From positions 23,356-87,355 of the forward strand of contig DASQDI010000140.1 of assembly GCA_035634255.1 (NCBI GenBank): DNA of 64,000 nt. The letters run 5' to 3'. The position numbers and the translations under genes were made by a program. Positions 26,462 through 34,500 of this stretch are shown one piece after another. This stretch comes from DATLMR01 sp035634255 (GTDB taxonomy: Bacteria; Acidobacteriota; Blastocatellia; UBA7656). The notes below the pieces were generated by a model. That model saw only the letters and a list, made by a program, of their open reading frames with translations. It was not told the origin of the DNA and did not search any database. The stretch's first letter is position 1, and each line of letters opens with the position of its first letter.

Positions 26462-28429
26462 TCAGGGCTCGGTAATGCCGCCCATCTCTTTGATCGATTC
26501 TTTGATCGAGTCAGGCGGATTCTGTAAAGAGATTTTGAAATGTTCCCTCGCCGGCCCCTGACCCCTGACCGCCGGCCCCTGGTCGAAAAGCTCCAGTTGC
26601 TCCGGCACATCATGTCCATTCGGGAGGTGGTGAAGAGACTGATCGCCCGCGACGAGCTTCGCGGCTTTGAGGGCCGTGTTCCAGGATTCGAAGGCCGCCT
26701 CGAAGAGTTCGAGGCCGAAGCGCGACAGCCGCTCGACGTCGGCCCGAGTCGGCAGGCGTCCGAGGGCGATGGCGAGCTTTTGAAGCTCGATCTGCAACGC
26801 TCGCCTCGACACGCCGCCCCTCCTTTTCGCCCCCGATCTTTTCGGAGCGTCCGCGCGCCTGCGCGTCATCCTGTGCTCCGCGAGGCGCAGGTATCCGTCG
26901 TCCTGCTCTATCGCGATGAACTTCCGGCCGAGCCTCTGCGAGACGAGCGCGGAAGTCCCGGTCCCCGCGAAGGCGTCGAGCACGAGGTCTCCGGGGTTGG
27001 TCGCGAGCCGGATTATCCGGTCGACGAGCCGCTCCGGGGTCGCGCAAGGGTGCGCTTTCCGCCCGAGGGCCTTTTCGTTCGGGAGCCTCTCGCGATGAAT
27101 GTCATGCCAGATGTCGGTCAGCTCTCCCCTCCACGTCCGGGTCGAAGCGCGCCTCACCCTCAGGCACGCGCGGCGGCCGCACACGTCGGCGCGGTCGGGA
27201 GGGAAGACGGCCTCGTCGAACGGCTCCCACCCGTTCTCCATCGAGCAGTAGTTGAATCGATTGCCGCGCGGCCCTTTCGTCAGGTAAAGGAGCGAGTAGT
27301 GCGCGGGCATCAGGACCCCTTTGGGCTCGGGCAGGGCGTTCCACACGATCCAGTTCTGAAGGTAGAGGCCCCCGGCCCTCGTGAGAAAGTCCGCGAGGTG
27401 AACGGACCATTTCGGGAGGTTGAGCAGGAAGAGCGCGCCCCCCGGCTTTAACACCCGCTCGTACTCGACGAGCCACCTCTTGCACCATCCGACGTATTCG
27501 CCCTCGCTCCTGTTGTCGGAATAACCCCTGTAATTCTTGGTGAGGTTGAAGGGCGGGTCAGCGAAGGCGAGGTCCACCGTCTCCGACGGGATGGCTTTCA
27601 GGACTTCCAGACATACCCCCTTATGGAGCCTGTTGACCAGATCGTCCGGCACGCGGCGGTCACGCGCGCCCGCGAGCTTCATCCATTCGAGCGGGTTGAA
27701 GGCCGAAATCTTCGGGGCTTCCGGGGCCGCGAAGACTTCAGGCGGCGCATTCTTTTCGGGCGCGAGCAGCAGAAGGCTCGTGCGCCTGCCGTCGCAGGCG
27801 AGCTCAAGAATACGCTCGAAGATTTCGGAGGGGAGTTCGTCCGACGAGTTGACGACGAGGTCCATCCAGACGTCCGAGAGCACGGCCCCGCGCGGGTGCA
27901 TAAGGTGCGACTTGCCGCCCCAGTCTTTCAGGCTCTCCCCGCAACACCTGCACCGCGCGTGGGGAATCCTTACGCGGTTGACGGCCGCGGACGCTTTCGA
28001 CAGGAGGAGCAGGCCCGAGTGCTCCGGCCTGAGTCCCCCCGGTCTGGTCGCGGTCGCCGAGCGCGCGGCGATCCAGTACCGAAACGTCAGCGCGCTTGAG
28101 AGGGCCGACGCATAGCGTGGCAGGTGTTGCGGCAGCCCGTAGATGAACATCAGCCCGTCTTCGGACAGGCGCTCGGCGGCTTCCCGAAGCAGGCGGATGT
28201 TTCGCTCGATCAGCCCCGAGGCCGGGTCGGTTTTGTAATTGAAGGGGCGGAACCTCGTCTCTTGGCCCTGCGAGAACGCGGCGACGCAGACGGAGAAGCC
28301 ATACTCACGCCTGCCGGTCAGCCTGTTTACGAAAGTCGATGGGATAGAGCCGGGCACCGGTGATCCTGAGACAATGGCATAAAATCCCGAGCGCTCCGCG
28401 AGCGCGGCCAGTTCTGTCGTGTTCTGCAT
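26462..28429 (-). CDS. DNA N4/N6 methyltransferase with homing-endonuclease-associated repeat
   Basis: The 655-residue protein shows two methyltransferase-like halves. The second (about 255-530) is intact, with catalytic 'DPPFNLTKN' (about 292) and the AdoMet loop 'DAFAGTGTSALVS' (about 486). This order (DPPF before FxGxG) indicates a beta-class DNA amino-methyltransferase. The first half (about 30-240) resembles a methyltransferase fold ('RLSEDGLMFIYGLPQ', 'HSGLLLLSKAS') but lacks DPPF, and includes a probable zinc knuckle 'CRCCGESL'. A C-terminal domain (about 545-600: 'LQKLAIALGRLPTRADVERLS', 'FESWNTALKAA') resembles the homing-endonuclease-associated repeat, a small DNA-binding fold. No restriction endonuclease gene is nearby, so it is an orphan methyltransferase or part of an unrecognised defence system. 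Confidence 0.82.
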   Translation of the reverse strand: MQNTTELAALAERSGFYAIVSGSPVPGSIPSTFVNRLTGRREYGFSVCVAAFSQGQETRFRPFNYKTDPASGLIERNIRLLREAAERLSEDGLMFIYGLPQHLPRYASALSSALTFRYWIAARSATATRPGGLRPEHSGLLLLSKASAAVNRVRIPHARCRCCGESLKDWGGKSHLMHPRGAVLSDVWMDLVVNSSDELPSEIFERILELACDGRRTSLLLLAPEKNAPPEVFAAPEAPKISAFNPLEWMKLAGARDRRVPDDLVNRLHKGVCLEVLKAIPSETVDLAFADPPFNLTKNYRGYSDNRSEGEYVGWCKRWLVEYERVLKPGGALFLLNLPKWSVHLADFLTRAGGLYLQNWIVWNALPEPKGVLMPAHYSLLYLTKGPRGNRFNYCSMENGWEPFDEAVFPPDRADVCGRRACLRVRRASTRTWRGELTDIWHDIHRERLPNEKALGRKAHPCATPERLVDRIIRLATNPGDLVLDAFAGTGTSALVSQRLGRKFIAIEQDDGYLRLAEHRMTRRRADAPKRSGAKRRGGVSRRALQIELQKLAIALGRLPTRADVERLSRFGLELFEAAFESWNTALKAAKLVAGDQSLHHLPNGHDVPEQLELFDQGPAVRGQGPAREHFKISLQNPPDSIKESIKEMGGITEP

Positions 28430-28526
28430 AAGTCAGGGATGATCTATCAATCTACGGCTCAGTTGTTGTCTCCGGGGCTCGGGCTTCCCGCTCCAATTAA
28501 AAGACAAGAGATGGGAAAAGGAGATG

Positions 28527-29471
28527 TCAGACTTCCTGAAGCTGCTCGTTCGGGGCGAGGAAGCGGGGCTTCGGGTCGGCCTGAACGACGCGAGAGCGGG
28601 GCGGGACCGACTCGGTCAGCCATACGTTGCCGCCGACCACGCTGCCTTCGCCGATCACTGTGTTGCCCCCGAGTATCGTCGCCCCGGCATAAATCACCAC
28701 GTCATCTTCGATGGTCGGGTGGCGCTTCTTCCCGCGAATGAGCCTGCCCTTGTCGTCCTTGGGGAAGGAGAGCGCGCCCAGGGTGACGCCCTGATAGAGC
28801 TTCACGTTATTTCCTATGACGGTGGTCTCCCCGATGACGACGCCCGTGCCGTGATCGATGAAGAAGCTCTCCCCGACCTGAGCTCCGGGGTGAATGTCGA
28901 TCCCGGTGCGCGAGTGCGCGAGCTCGGTGAGCATCCTGGGCAGGAGCGGGACATCGAGCTTGTACAGCTCGTGCGCGACCCTGTAAGCGGTTATGGCATA
29001 AACGGCCGGGTAGCTCAGTATTATTTCATCTATGCAGTGCGCGGCCGGGTCGCCGTCGTAGGCGGCCTGAATGTCTTTCGCGAGCATGCGGCGGACGCTC
29101 GGGATCGACTCAAGGAACATGACGGTGATCTCTTCCGCCTCCGCGTCGTAAGCCTGAGTGATCTCCCCGTCGAGGTCTTTCATGTGGCGCAGCCCTCGGG
29201 AAATCTGCCCGCGCAGGTGCTCGAAGAGCCAGCCGACGCGCTCCTGCACGCGGTAGATTATGCCGTGGTGAGTGACGCCCCCGGAGGTGTAGTAGCCGGG
29301 GTATATCACCTCTTCGATGGCCTTCATTATCGCCGAAGCGTCTTCGCGGGAAGGCAGGGGCATGCGGTCGAGGTGATGAATCTTGGGCGTCGCTTCGTCG
29401 TAAGAAGACGCGATCCGCTCCATTATGTTCGCGAGAGTGTTCTGCCGCGCCGCGATGTCCGGTTTATCCAT
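28527..29471 (-). CDS. cysE: Serine O-acetyltransferase, EpsC-type
   Basis: The 314-residue enzyme transfers acetyl from acetyl-CoA to L-serine, the first step of cysteine synthesis. The N-terminal helical domain ('DEIILSYPAVYAITAYRVAHEL') is followed by a left-handed beta-helix of hexapeptide repeats. These include 'GIDIHPGAQVGESFFIDHGTGVVIGETTVIG' read over positions about 190-220, and 'GNNVKLYQGVTLGALS'. The catalytic His/Asp pair lies in 'FFIDHGTG'. The longer N-terminus fits the EpsC/SrpH type rather than E. coli CysE. The 97-bp gap to the methyltransferase gene has no visible signal. The same strand order suggests a loose operon with the methyltransferase and AlaX. Confidence 0.88.
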   Translation of the reverse strand: MDKPDIAARQNTLANIMERIASSYDEATPKIHHLDRMPLPSREDASAIMKAIEEVIYPGYYTSGGVTHHGIIYRVQERVGWLFEHLRGQISRGLRHMKDLDGEITQAYDAEAEEITVMFLESIPSVRRMLAKDIQAAYDGDPAAHCIDEIILSYPAVYAITAYRVAHELYKLDVPLLPRMLTELAHSRTGIDIHPGAQVGESFFIDHGTGVVIGETTVIGNNVKLYQGVTLGALSFPKDDKGRLIRGKKRHPTIEDDVVIYAGATILGGNTVIGEGSVVGGNVWLTESVPPRSRVVQADPKPRFLAPNEQLQEV

Positions 29472-29897
29472 GACAGTTCAAGCTCCTGGGCTCCGTCAGG
29501 GCCGTCACATACTGCCCCGATCTTTCTGAGGCAACCCGTATGTTGATACTAAGAGTGCCCAAAGTCAACACGGCATGCGGCGGCGTCCTATTCTTGTGTC
29601 GCTGGCCCTCTGAATCTTTCCCCGCCCGGAATCCTACATGCTGGCTTCGTGCGGAAGCGCGAGCCCCGGACCAGATTTAGGCTATGTAATAATTTTTACA
29701 ATTGACTTTGAGCCGCCGTCAAACGTAGAATGGGGCCTGCCGTTTAGATTAGTAACTAAAATCCCTAATTGTCCTATGAATATAATGGGATTGTCCTTTA
29801 GTTAAGCCTCACAAGTAGAAGAAAGCGTCCAGATTTAACGGGGTTGTAGTAACTTGCAACTTCACTGTCTCAATAGCTTTTAAGAGGAGGTAGCCTA
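29472..29897. promoter_or_regulatory. 426-bp spacer with sigma-70-type promoter before the DUF4214-like gene
   Basis: No gene is seen here. TTGACT at 29702-29707, an 18-base spacer and TAGAAT at 29726-29731 form a good promoter for the + strand gene at 29898. TATAAT at 29781-29786 could serve a second start. GAGGAGG at 29884-29890 is the ribosome-binding site. The left part (29472-29690) should hold the promoter of the divergent serine acetyltransferase, but no clear boxes stand out. Confidence 0.45.
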
Positions 29898-30437
29898 ATG
29901 AAGAGAGCATTCCTTTCGCTCTGTACGCTGGCCTTGTGTCTGCTCACGTTTACTGAGGCACAAGCTCAGAATCCTATAGACGACACGGAGTTCTTCGTGC
30001 GGCAGCAGTTCCGGGACTTCCTGGGAACCAGCTTCACCCCGTCCAACTCCGAAGTCTTTACCAAGATGAGCCAGATTGATTCGTGCGGCAGCAACGCGGC
30101 TTGCCGCAACACCCAGCGCGTGCTAGTCTCACGGGCCTTCTGGGACGACTCGCGCTTCCGGTCGCAGTCGCGGACATTCGGCCTTCCGCTCACCAGCGGG
30201 ATGGAGCTTTACGACAACCATGATTTTGTGGAGTTATCCTACCTTGTCTACCTGCAGCGTTCGTCGAGTGATCCGCCGGATGACTCTCGGAGGCTCGGCT
30301 TCTTCTTCTGGAAGGGTTCGTTGGATAACTGTGTCAACAACAGCACGACGTTCAGCCAGAGTTCGCAGTGCTACAACGATATAATCAATGCCTTCCTGAG
30401 TTCGATAGAGTACCGGTCAAGATTTGGCACTCCGTAA
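29898..30437 (+). CDS. Small secreted protein, DUF4214-like
   Basis: The 179-residue product has a clear signal peptide ('FLSLCTLALCLLTFTEAQAQ') and a strong GAGGAGG site before ATG. The mature part resembles DUF4214-type repeats common in Acidobacteriota: 'FFVRQQFRDFLG', 'QIDSCGSNAACRNTQRVLVSRAF', then 'FVELSYLVYLQR' and 'AFLSSIEYRSRFG'. Two cysteine pairs (CGSNAAC and the later CVNN...QCY) may form disulfides. DUF4214 proteins are often cell-surface or adhesion-associated, but the function of this one is unknown. It stands alone with its own promoter and is followed by a hairpin at 30474-30503. Confidence 0.72.
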   Translation: MKRAFLSLCTLALCLLTFTEAQAQNPIDDTEFFVRQQFRDFLGTSFTPSNSEVFTKMSQIDSCGSNAACRNTQRVLVSRAFWDDSRFRSQSRTFGLPLTSGMELYDNHDFVELSYLVYLQRSSSDPPDDSRRLGFFFWKGSLDNCVNNSTTFSQSSQCYNDIINAFLSSIEYRSRFGTP

Positions 30438-30473
30438 GTGTCTTAGCGACGGCTGGTCTCCGATCCGTACCTC

Positions 30474-30503
30474 CGGGCCTCATGCGATAGCGTGAGGCCC
30501 GGA
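30474..30503 (+). terminator. Perfect 10-bp hairpin after the DUF4214-like gene
   Basis: CCGGGCCTCA (30474-30483) pairs perfectly with TGAGGCCCGG (30494-30503) around a 10-base loop, 37 bases after the stop. No T-tract follows, so it may be an mRNA 3' stabiliser or a Rho-linked terminator. Confidence 0.5.
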
Positions 30504-30617
30504 TAACACCCCGCCCTTACCCGCCTCGATAATATCAGCACAAGATCAGGGCACCACCCGTCATCCCGCTCTTTCGCGGTCTTGCGAAAAGAGGGGCCGG
30601 GGATTAGCCTTCAATCG

Positions 30618-31466
30618 ATGAGAAAACGATTCAGCATCCCTTTAAGGAACGGCTCGACGCTCCTGCTCGGCGACCGCACGATGGTCGTGGGCGTCCTGAA
30701 CGTCACGCCCGATTCATTCTCAGACGGGGGCCGCCATTTCGAGGCGTCGGAGGCCATCGATCAGGCGTTGAAGATGCAGGAAGACGGGGCGGACGTGATC
30801 GAGATTGGGGGCGAGTCCACGAGGCCGGGGGCGAAGCCGCTCTCGGTCGAGGAGGAGCTCGCGCGCTTACTGCCGGTCCTGACGGGGCTCGACAAGGGCC
30901 TCCAGGTCCCGATCTCGGTCGACACGTACAAGAGCGAGGTCGCGCATGCCGCGCTCGACCTCGGGGCGAGCATAATCAATGACGTGAGCGCCCTGCGATT
31001 CGACCCGAGGGTCGCGGACGTGGCGAAGGGCGCGGGCGCGGCGCTGGTCCTGATGCACATGCGCGGGACCCCCGAGACGATGCAGGAGATGGAGCCGAGC
31101 CGGGACATCTTCGCCGAGATCGCGGACGACTTCGAGGCGGCGATAGGCGAAGCCGAGGCGCGCGGGTTGGCCCGCGACCGGATAATACTCGACCCCGGAA
31201 TAGGGTTCGGGAAGACGCTCGAACAGAACCTCGAAATACTGAACCACCTGGGCCGCTTCAACGGTTTCAACCTCGCCCTCATGGTCGGCACGTCGAGGAA
31301 GAGCTTCATCGGCCGCATCACCGGGAGGGAAGCGGGCGAGAGGGCGTTCGGCACCGCCGCTTCCGTCGCCGTCGCCATCGCGCGCGGGGCCCACTTCGTC
31401 AGGGTCCACGACGTGAAAGAGATTGTGGATGCCGTGCGCGTCTGCGATGCGATCATCAATCACTGA
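30618..31466 (+). CDS. folP: Dihydropteroate synthase
   Basis: The 283-residue TIM-barrel enzyme joins p-aminobenzoate to 6-hydroxymethyl-dihydropterin pyrophosphate in folate synthesis. All family signatures are present: 'GVLNVTPDSFSDGG' (pyrophosphate loop), 'IEIGGESTRPGA', 'ISVDTYKSEVA', 'IINDVSAL', 'LMHMRGTPETMQ', 'ILDPGIGFGKT', and 'GTSRKSFIGRITGR' (sulfonamide-region Lys/Ser/Arg). ATG 30618 was chosen over an in-frame TTG at 30582. A bidirectional terminator follows. Other folate genes are not adjacent, although the window begins with a DHFR-like fragment 30 kb away. Confidence 0.95.
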   Translation: MRKRFSIPLRNGSTLLLGDRTMVVGVLNVTPDSFSDGGRHFEASEAIDQALKMQEDGADVIEIGGESTRPGAKPLSVEEELARLLPVLTGLDKGLQVPISVDTYKSEVAHAALDLGASIINDVSALRFDPRVADVAKGAGAALVLMHMRGTPETMQEMEPSRDIFAEIADDFEAAIGEAEARGLARDRIILDPGIGFGKTLEQNLEILNHLGRFNGFNLALMVGTSRKSFIGRITGREAGERAFGTAASVAVAIARGAHFVRVHDVKEIVDAVRVCDAIINH

Positions 31467-31504
31467 CGCTCTTCGGGCGGGGATAAAGCGGATATAAAAA
31501 TTAA

Positions 31505-31528
31505 GGCCGGGTGCTTCCACACCCGGCC
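31505..31528. terminator. Bidirectional terminator between folP and the S8 protease
   Basis: GGCCGGGTG (31505-31513) and CACCCGGCC (31520-31528) form a perfect 9-bp stem with a 6-base loop. It is followed by TCTTTTAATTT on the plus strand and TTAATTTTTATA on the minus strand. It is well placed for both convergent genes. Confidence 0.85.
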
Positions 31529-31547
31529 TCTTTTAATTTGATCCGAT

Positions 31548-31582
31548 CAGGAGACCCGGTCCCTGACGGGCCGGGCCTCCTG
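31548..31582 (-). terminator. Second hairpin after the S8 protease stop
   Basis: CAGGAG (31548-31553) with CTCCTG (31577-31582) and CCCGG (31555-31559) with CCGGG (31571-31575) pair with small mismatches. It lies 12 bases past the minus-strand stop and may protect the 3' end before the main terminator at 31505. Confidence 0.4.
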
Positions 31583-31593
31583 CTTCGTATCCG

Positions 31594-34500
31594 TTATTGA
31601 CAGACGCACGAGTTATTTCTCGTGTCTCTGTCCGTGATCGTGCAGCGGGTCGTACCCGGAGGCGCTTGCAGCGAGGCGCTGCCGCTCGGCGGGGTCAACC
31701 CGTTATTGAGCCTCACCGTCACTCGGCGATCAGTCGCGGCGTGTTCGAGAGTGAAGGTGTTGCCCTGAATCTGCATCTTGCCCGTTCCCGTCCATACCGT
31801 TCCGTTGCAGCAGAATCGATACTGGCCCGTGAACGAGTTGACCAGAACCACGATGCTCGGGTTCGTGTCATCCTGCAGGCAGATGTCGAAGACCGTTACC
31901 GTGAACGAGCAGGTCGCAGTGTTGCCACTCGCGTCCGTCGCCGTGCAGGTAACCGTCGTCGTGCCTACGGGGAAGGTCGAGCCCGAGGGCGGTGTGCAAA
32001 CCACCGTCACGCCGGGGCAGTTGTCCGAAGCAGTCGGCGGCGGGAAGGTCACTAACGCGCCGGGTTGGCCCGGAGTGCCTACTACCGTGATGTTGCTCGG
32101 GCAGGTGATTGAAGGCGGCTGCGTATCCTGAACCGTGATCGTGAACGAGCAGGTGTCGCCAGTGCCCGTGCAGGTGACGGTCGTCGTACCCACCGGGAAG
32201 AACGAGCCTGACGGAGGCGAGCACGTTACCGTGCCGCACGAGCCGGTCGAGGTCGGGGCCGGGTAGTTGACCACGGCACCGCACTGGTTGGGCGCGTTCG
32301 AGACGGTGATGTTCGCCGGGCAGGTCAGGTCGCAGGGGACCGCCCCGCCGCAGCTCGTGCCGGTGGTGGTGATGCTGTCGATGCGCCAGCCCTGACCGCT
32401 TACGCTGCTGTCACTGCCGCGCCTCCAACGGAAGACCCAGCTCTGGCCGTTGGCAGACGCCGGGAGGTTGACGGTCGTCGTGACGAACCCGGCAGAGTTT
32501 CCGGTCCACGCCTGACGGCCCGCAATCGGGCTGCCGAAGTTGACCGAGATCGTTCCGTTGTACCCGCCCACGGCGAAGGTAGCGCCGGTGGCGAGGATGT
32601 CCTGGAACGCGCCGCCGTTGATCGAGGCTTCGAGGACGCCGCCGTCGAATCCATTCTCAAGGTTCCGGTTCTGGCGGAACGTGAGGGTGGCCGAGGCGGA
32701 AGTGATCGGGAAGGCCGGCGAATCGAGCCGCTCGTCAGAGATGCAGTTAGGATCGTTGACGAAGGCCGCGTTCGGGGCCGAGTCGGCGGGCGGGGTAGGC
32801 GTGCCCGCATTCGACGTTTCCCACGGGTTGGAGTTCGCACAGTCGATGGCGGTCGTGGCCGTCCAGCCGGCAGGCAGGGCGGGCACGGTCACCGCGTCGA
32901 AGTTCTCGGCGCAAGGCTGAGCCGACGCCGTGCAGCACTCGAAGCCGTCGGTGATGACGATGGTGTCGACGTTCGCTCCCACGCCAGAGACGCTGGTGTC
33001 GGTCGCGACTCTCCACCGCAGCTGGATCGAAGCGCCCATCGCGGAAGCGGGCAGGTTGACGGTAGTCGTGGTGAAGCCGCCGCTGTTGCCGCTCCACGCC
33101 TGGCGGCCCGCAATCGGGCTGCTGAAGTTGACCGAGATCGTGGCGTTGTAGCCGCCCGTGACGAACGAGCCGCCGGCGGTGATGATGTCCTGGAAGGCCC
33201 CGCCGTTGATGGCCGGGTTGGAGATCTCAAGCACCATGCCGTCGAAGGTCGACTCCAGGTTGTTGTTTCTCCTGAAGGTGAGCTGGGCGGACGCGCTCGA
33301 AATCGCGATGGCCGGGGTGACCAGGAAGTTGTCGGTGATGCAGTTGGGGTCGTTGTGGAACGCGGAGTTCGGCGCCGTGTCGTTGGGCGTCGTGACCGTC
33401 GTCCAGTTGGAGCCCAGAGCGCATCCCGCCCCGTTGACGAATGAGGTGGTCCAGCCAGCCGGGAGGGCGGGCGCGGTCACCCCGTCAAAGTTCTCCGTGA
33501 ATGCCGTGGCCAGAGTGCCGAGCGTGAAGGTGTAGGTCACCGTCCCGAGGTTGGTCGCTCCGTCCTGAAGGTTGAGGGACGCGGTGATGGTGCTCCCGCA
33601 TGCCCCGTTGGCGGTGAAGGTGAAGTTCCTGCAGACGGGAGGCCCGCCCGCCGCGAGCGCGCCGTAGCTCTGCGGTCCGCTCGGGCTGGTGACGCCGCCG
33701 GTCGCGGCCAGAGTGCCGACCAGGTTGGTCGTGGCGGTCGTGCCGACGTTCTGCACGCAGAGGCTGACGGTCACGGTCTCGCCGGGATCGACCGCCCCGT
33801 TGGCAGGCGAGCAGCTTTCGGTGGTGATGGTCGCGCCGGCTGACGCGATCACGGCCTGCTGCTGTTCGACGCCGTTGACGAGGACGAGCGCGAAGTCCTG
33901 ATCGGTCGTGTCGGCATCGCCGGGCACGCCATCGCCCGCGATGTTCGACGCGATGATGCGAACGACGAACGGGCCGCTCACGCCGGCCGGGACGAATACG
34001 CTCTCGTTGTTGTTGCGGATGTCGAAGACGCCGCCGGTCGCGGAGTTCGCGCCGGAGAAGACGTTGCCCCTGAAGGTCTGACCGCCGACGGTCACTTCGA
34101 GGTCAAGGTCGTTGACGAATGCGTTTCCGACCGTGGGGCCGGGCGTGTCGGTCCAGGCCAGGGTCACGCGGAAAGGCTTGGTGTTGTCAGCGATGTTTCC
34201 GGTGATGACGCGCTGCTGGCCGGTGGCGGTGAACGTGTCGACGGGCCTCTGGTCGCGGATGATGTTCGCGACTCCGAAGATGTCGAAGTAGCCGTTGAGG
34301 TTCAACTCGCCCATGCCCTGGCTGTTCGAGGGCAGGTTGCCGCCTGCGCCGACGCCCGTCATGTACCTGGCCGAGTTCTGCATCAGGGCCTTGGTCATCG
34401 CCGGGCTGGGAGGCGTAAGCGAGCGGTTGATGAAGTCCTGGCGGAGCAGAGCCGCCGCGCCCGCGACCGCCGGGGCCGAGTGGCTCGTTCCGGAAGAAGC

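Noticed and set aside
26462..28429. Complete restriction-modification system
   Set aside because: Only the methyltransferase is present; neighbouring genes are AlaX and serine acetyltransferase, with no nuclease motif.
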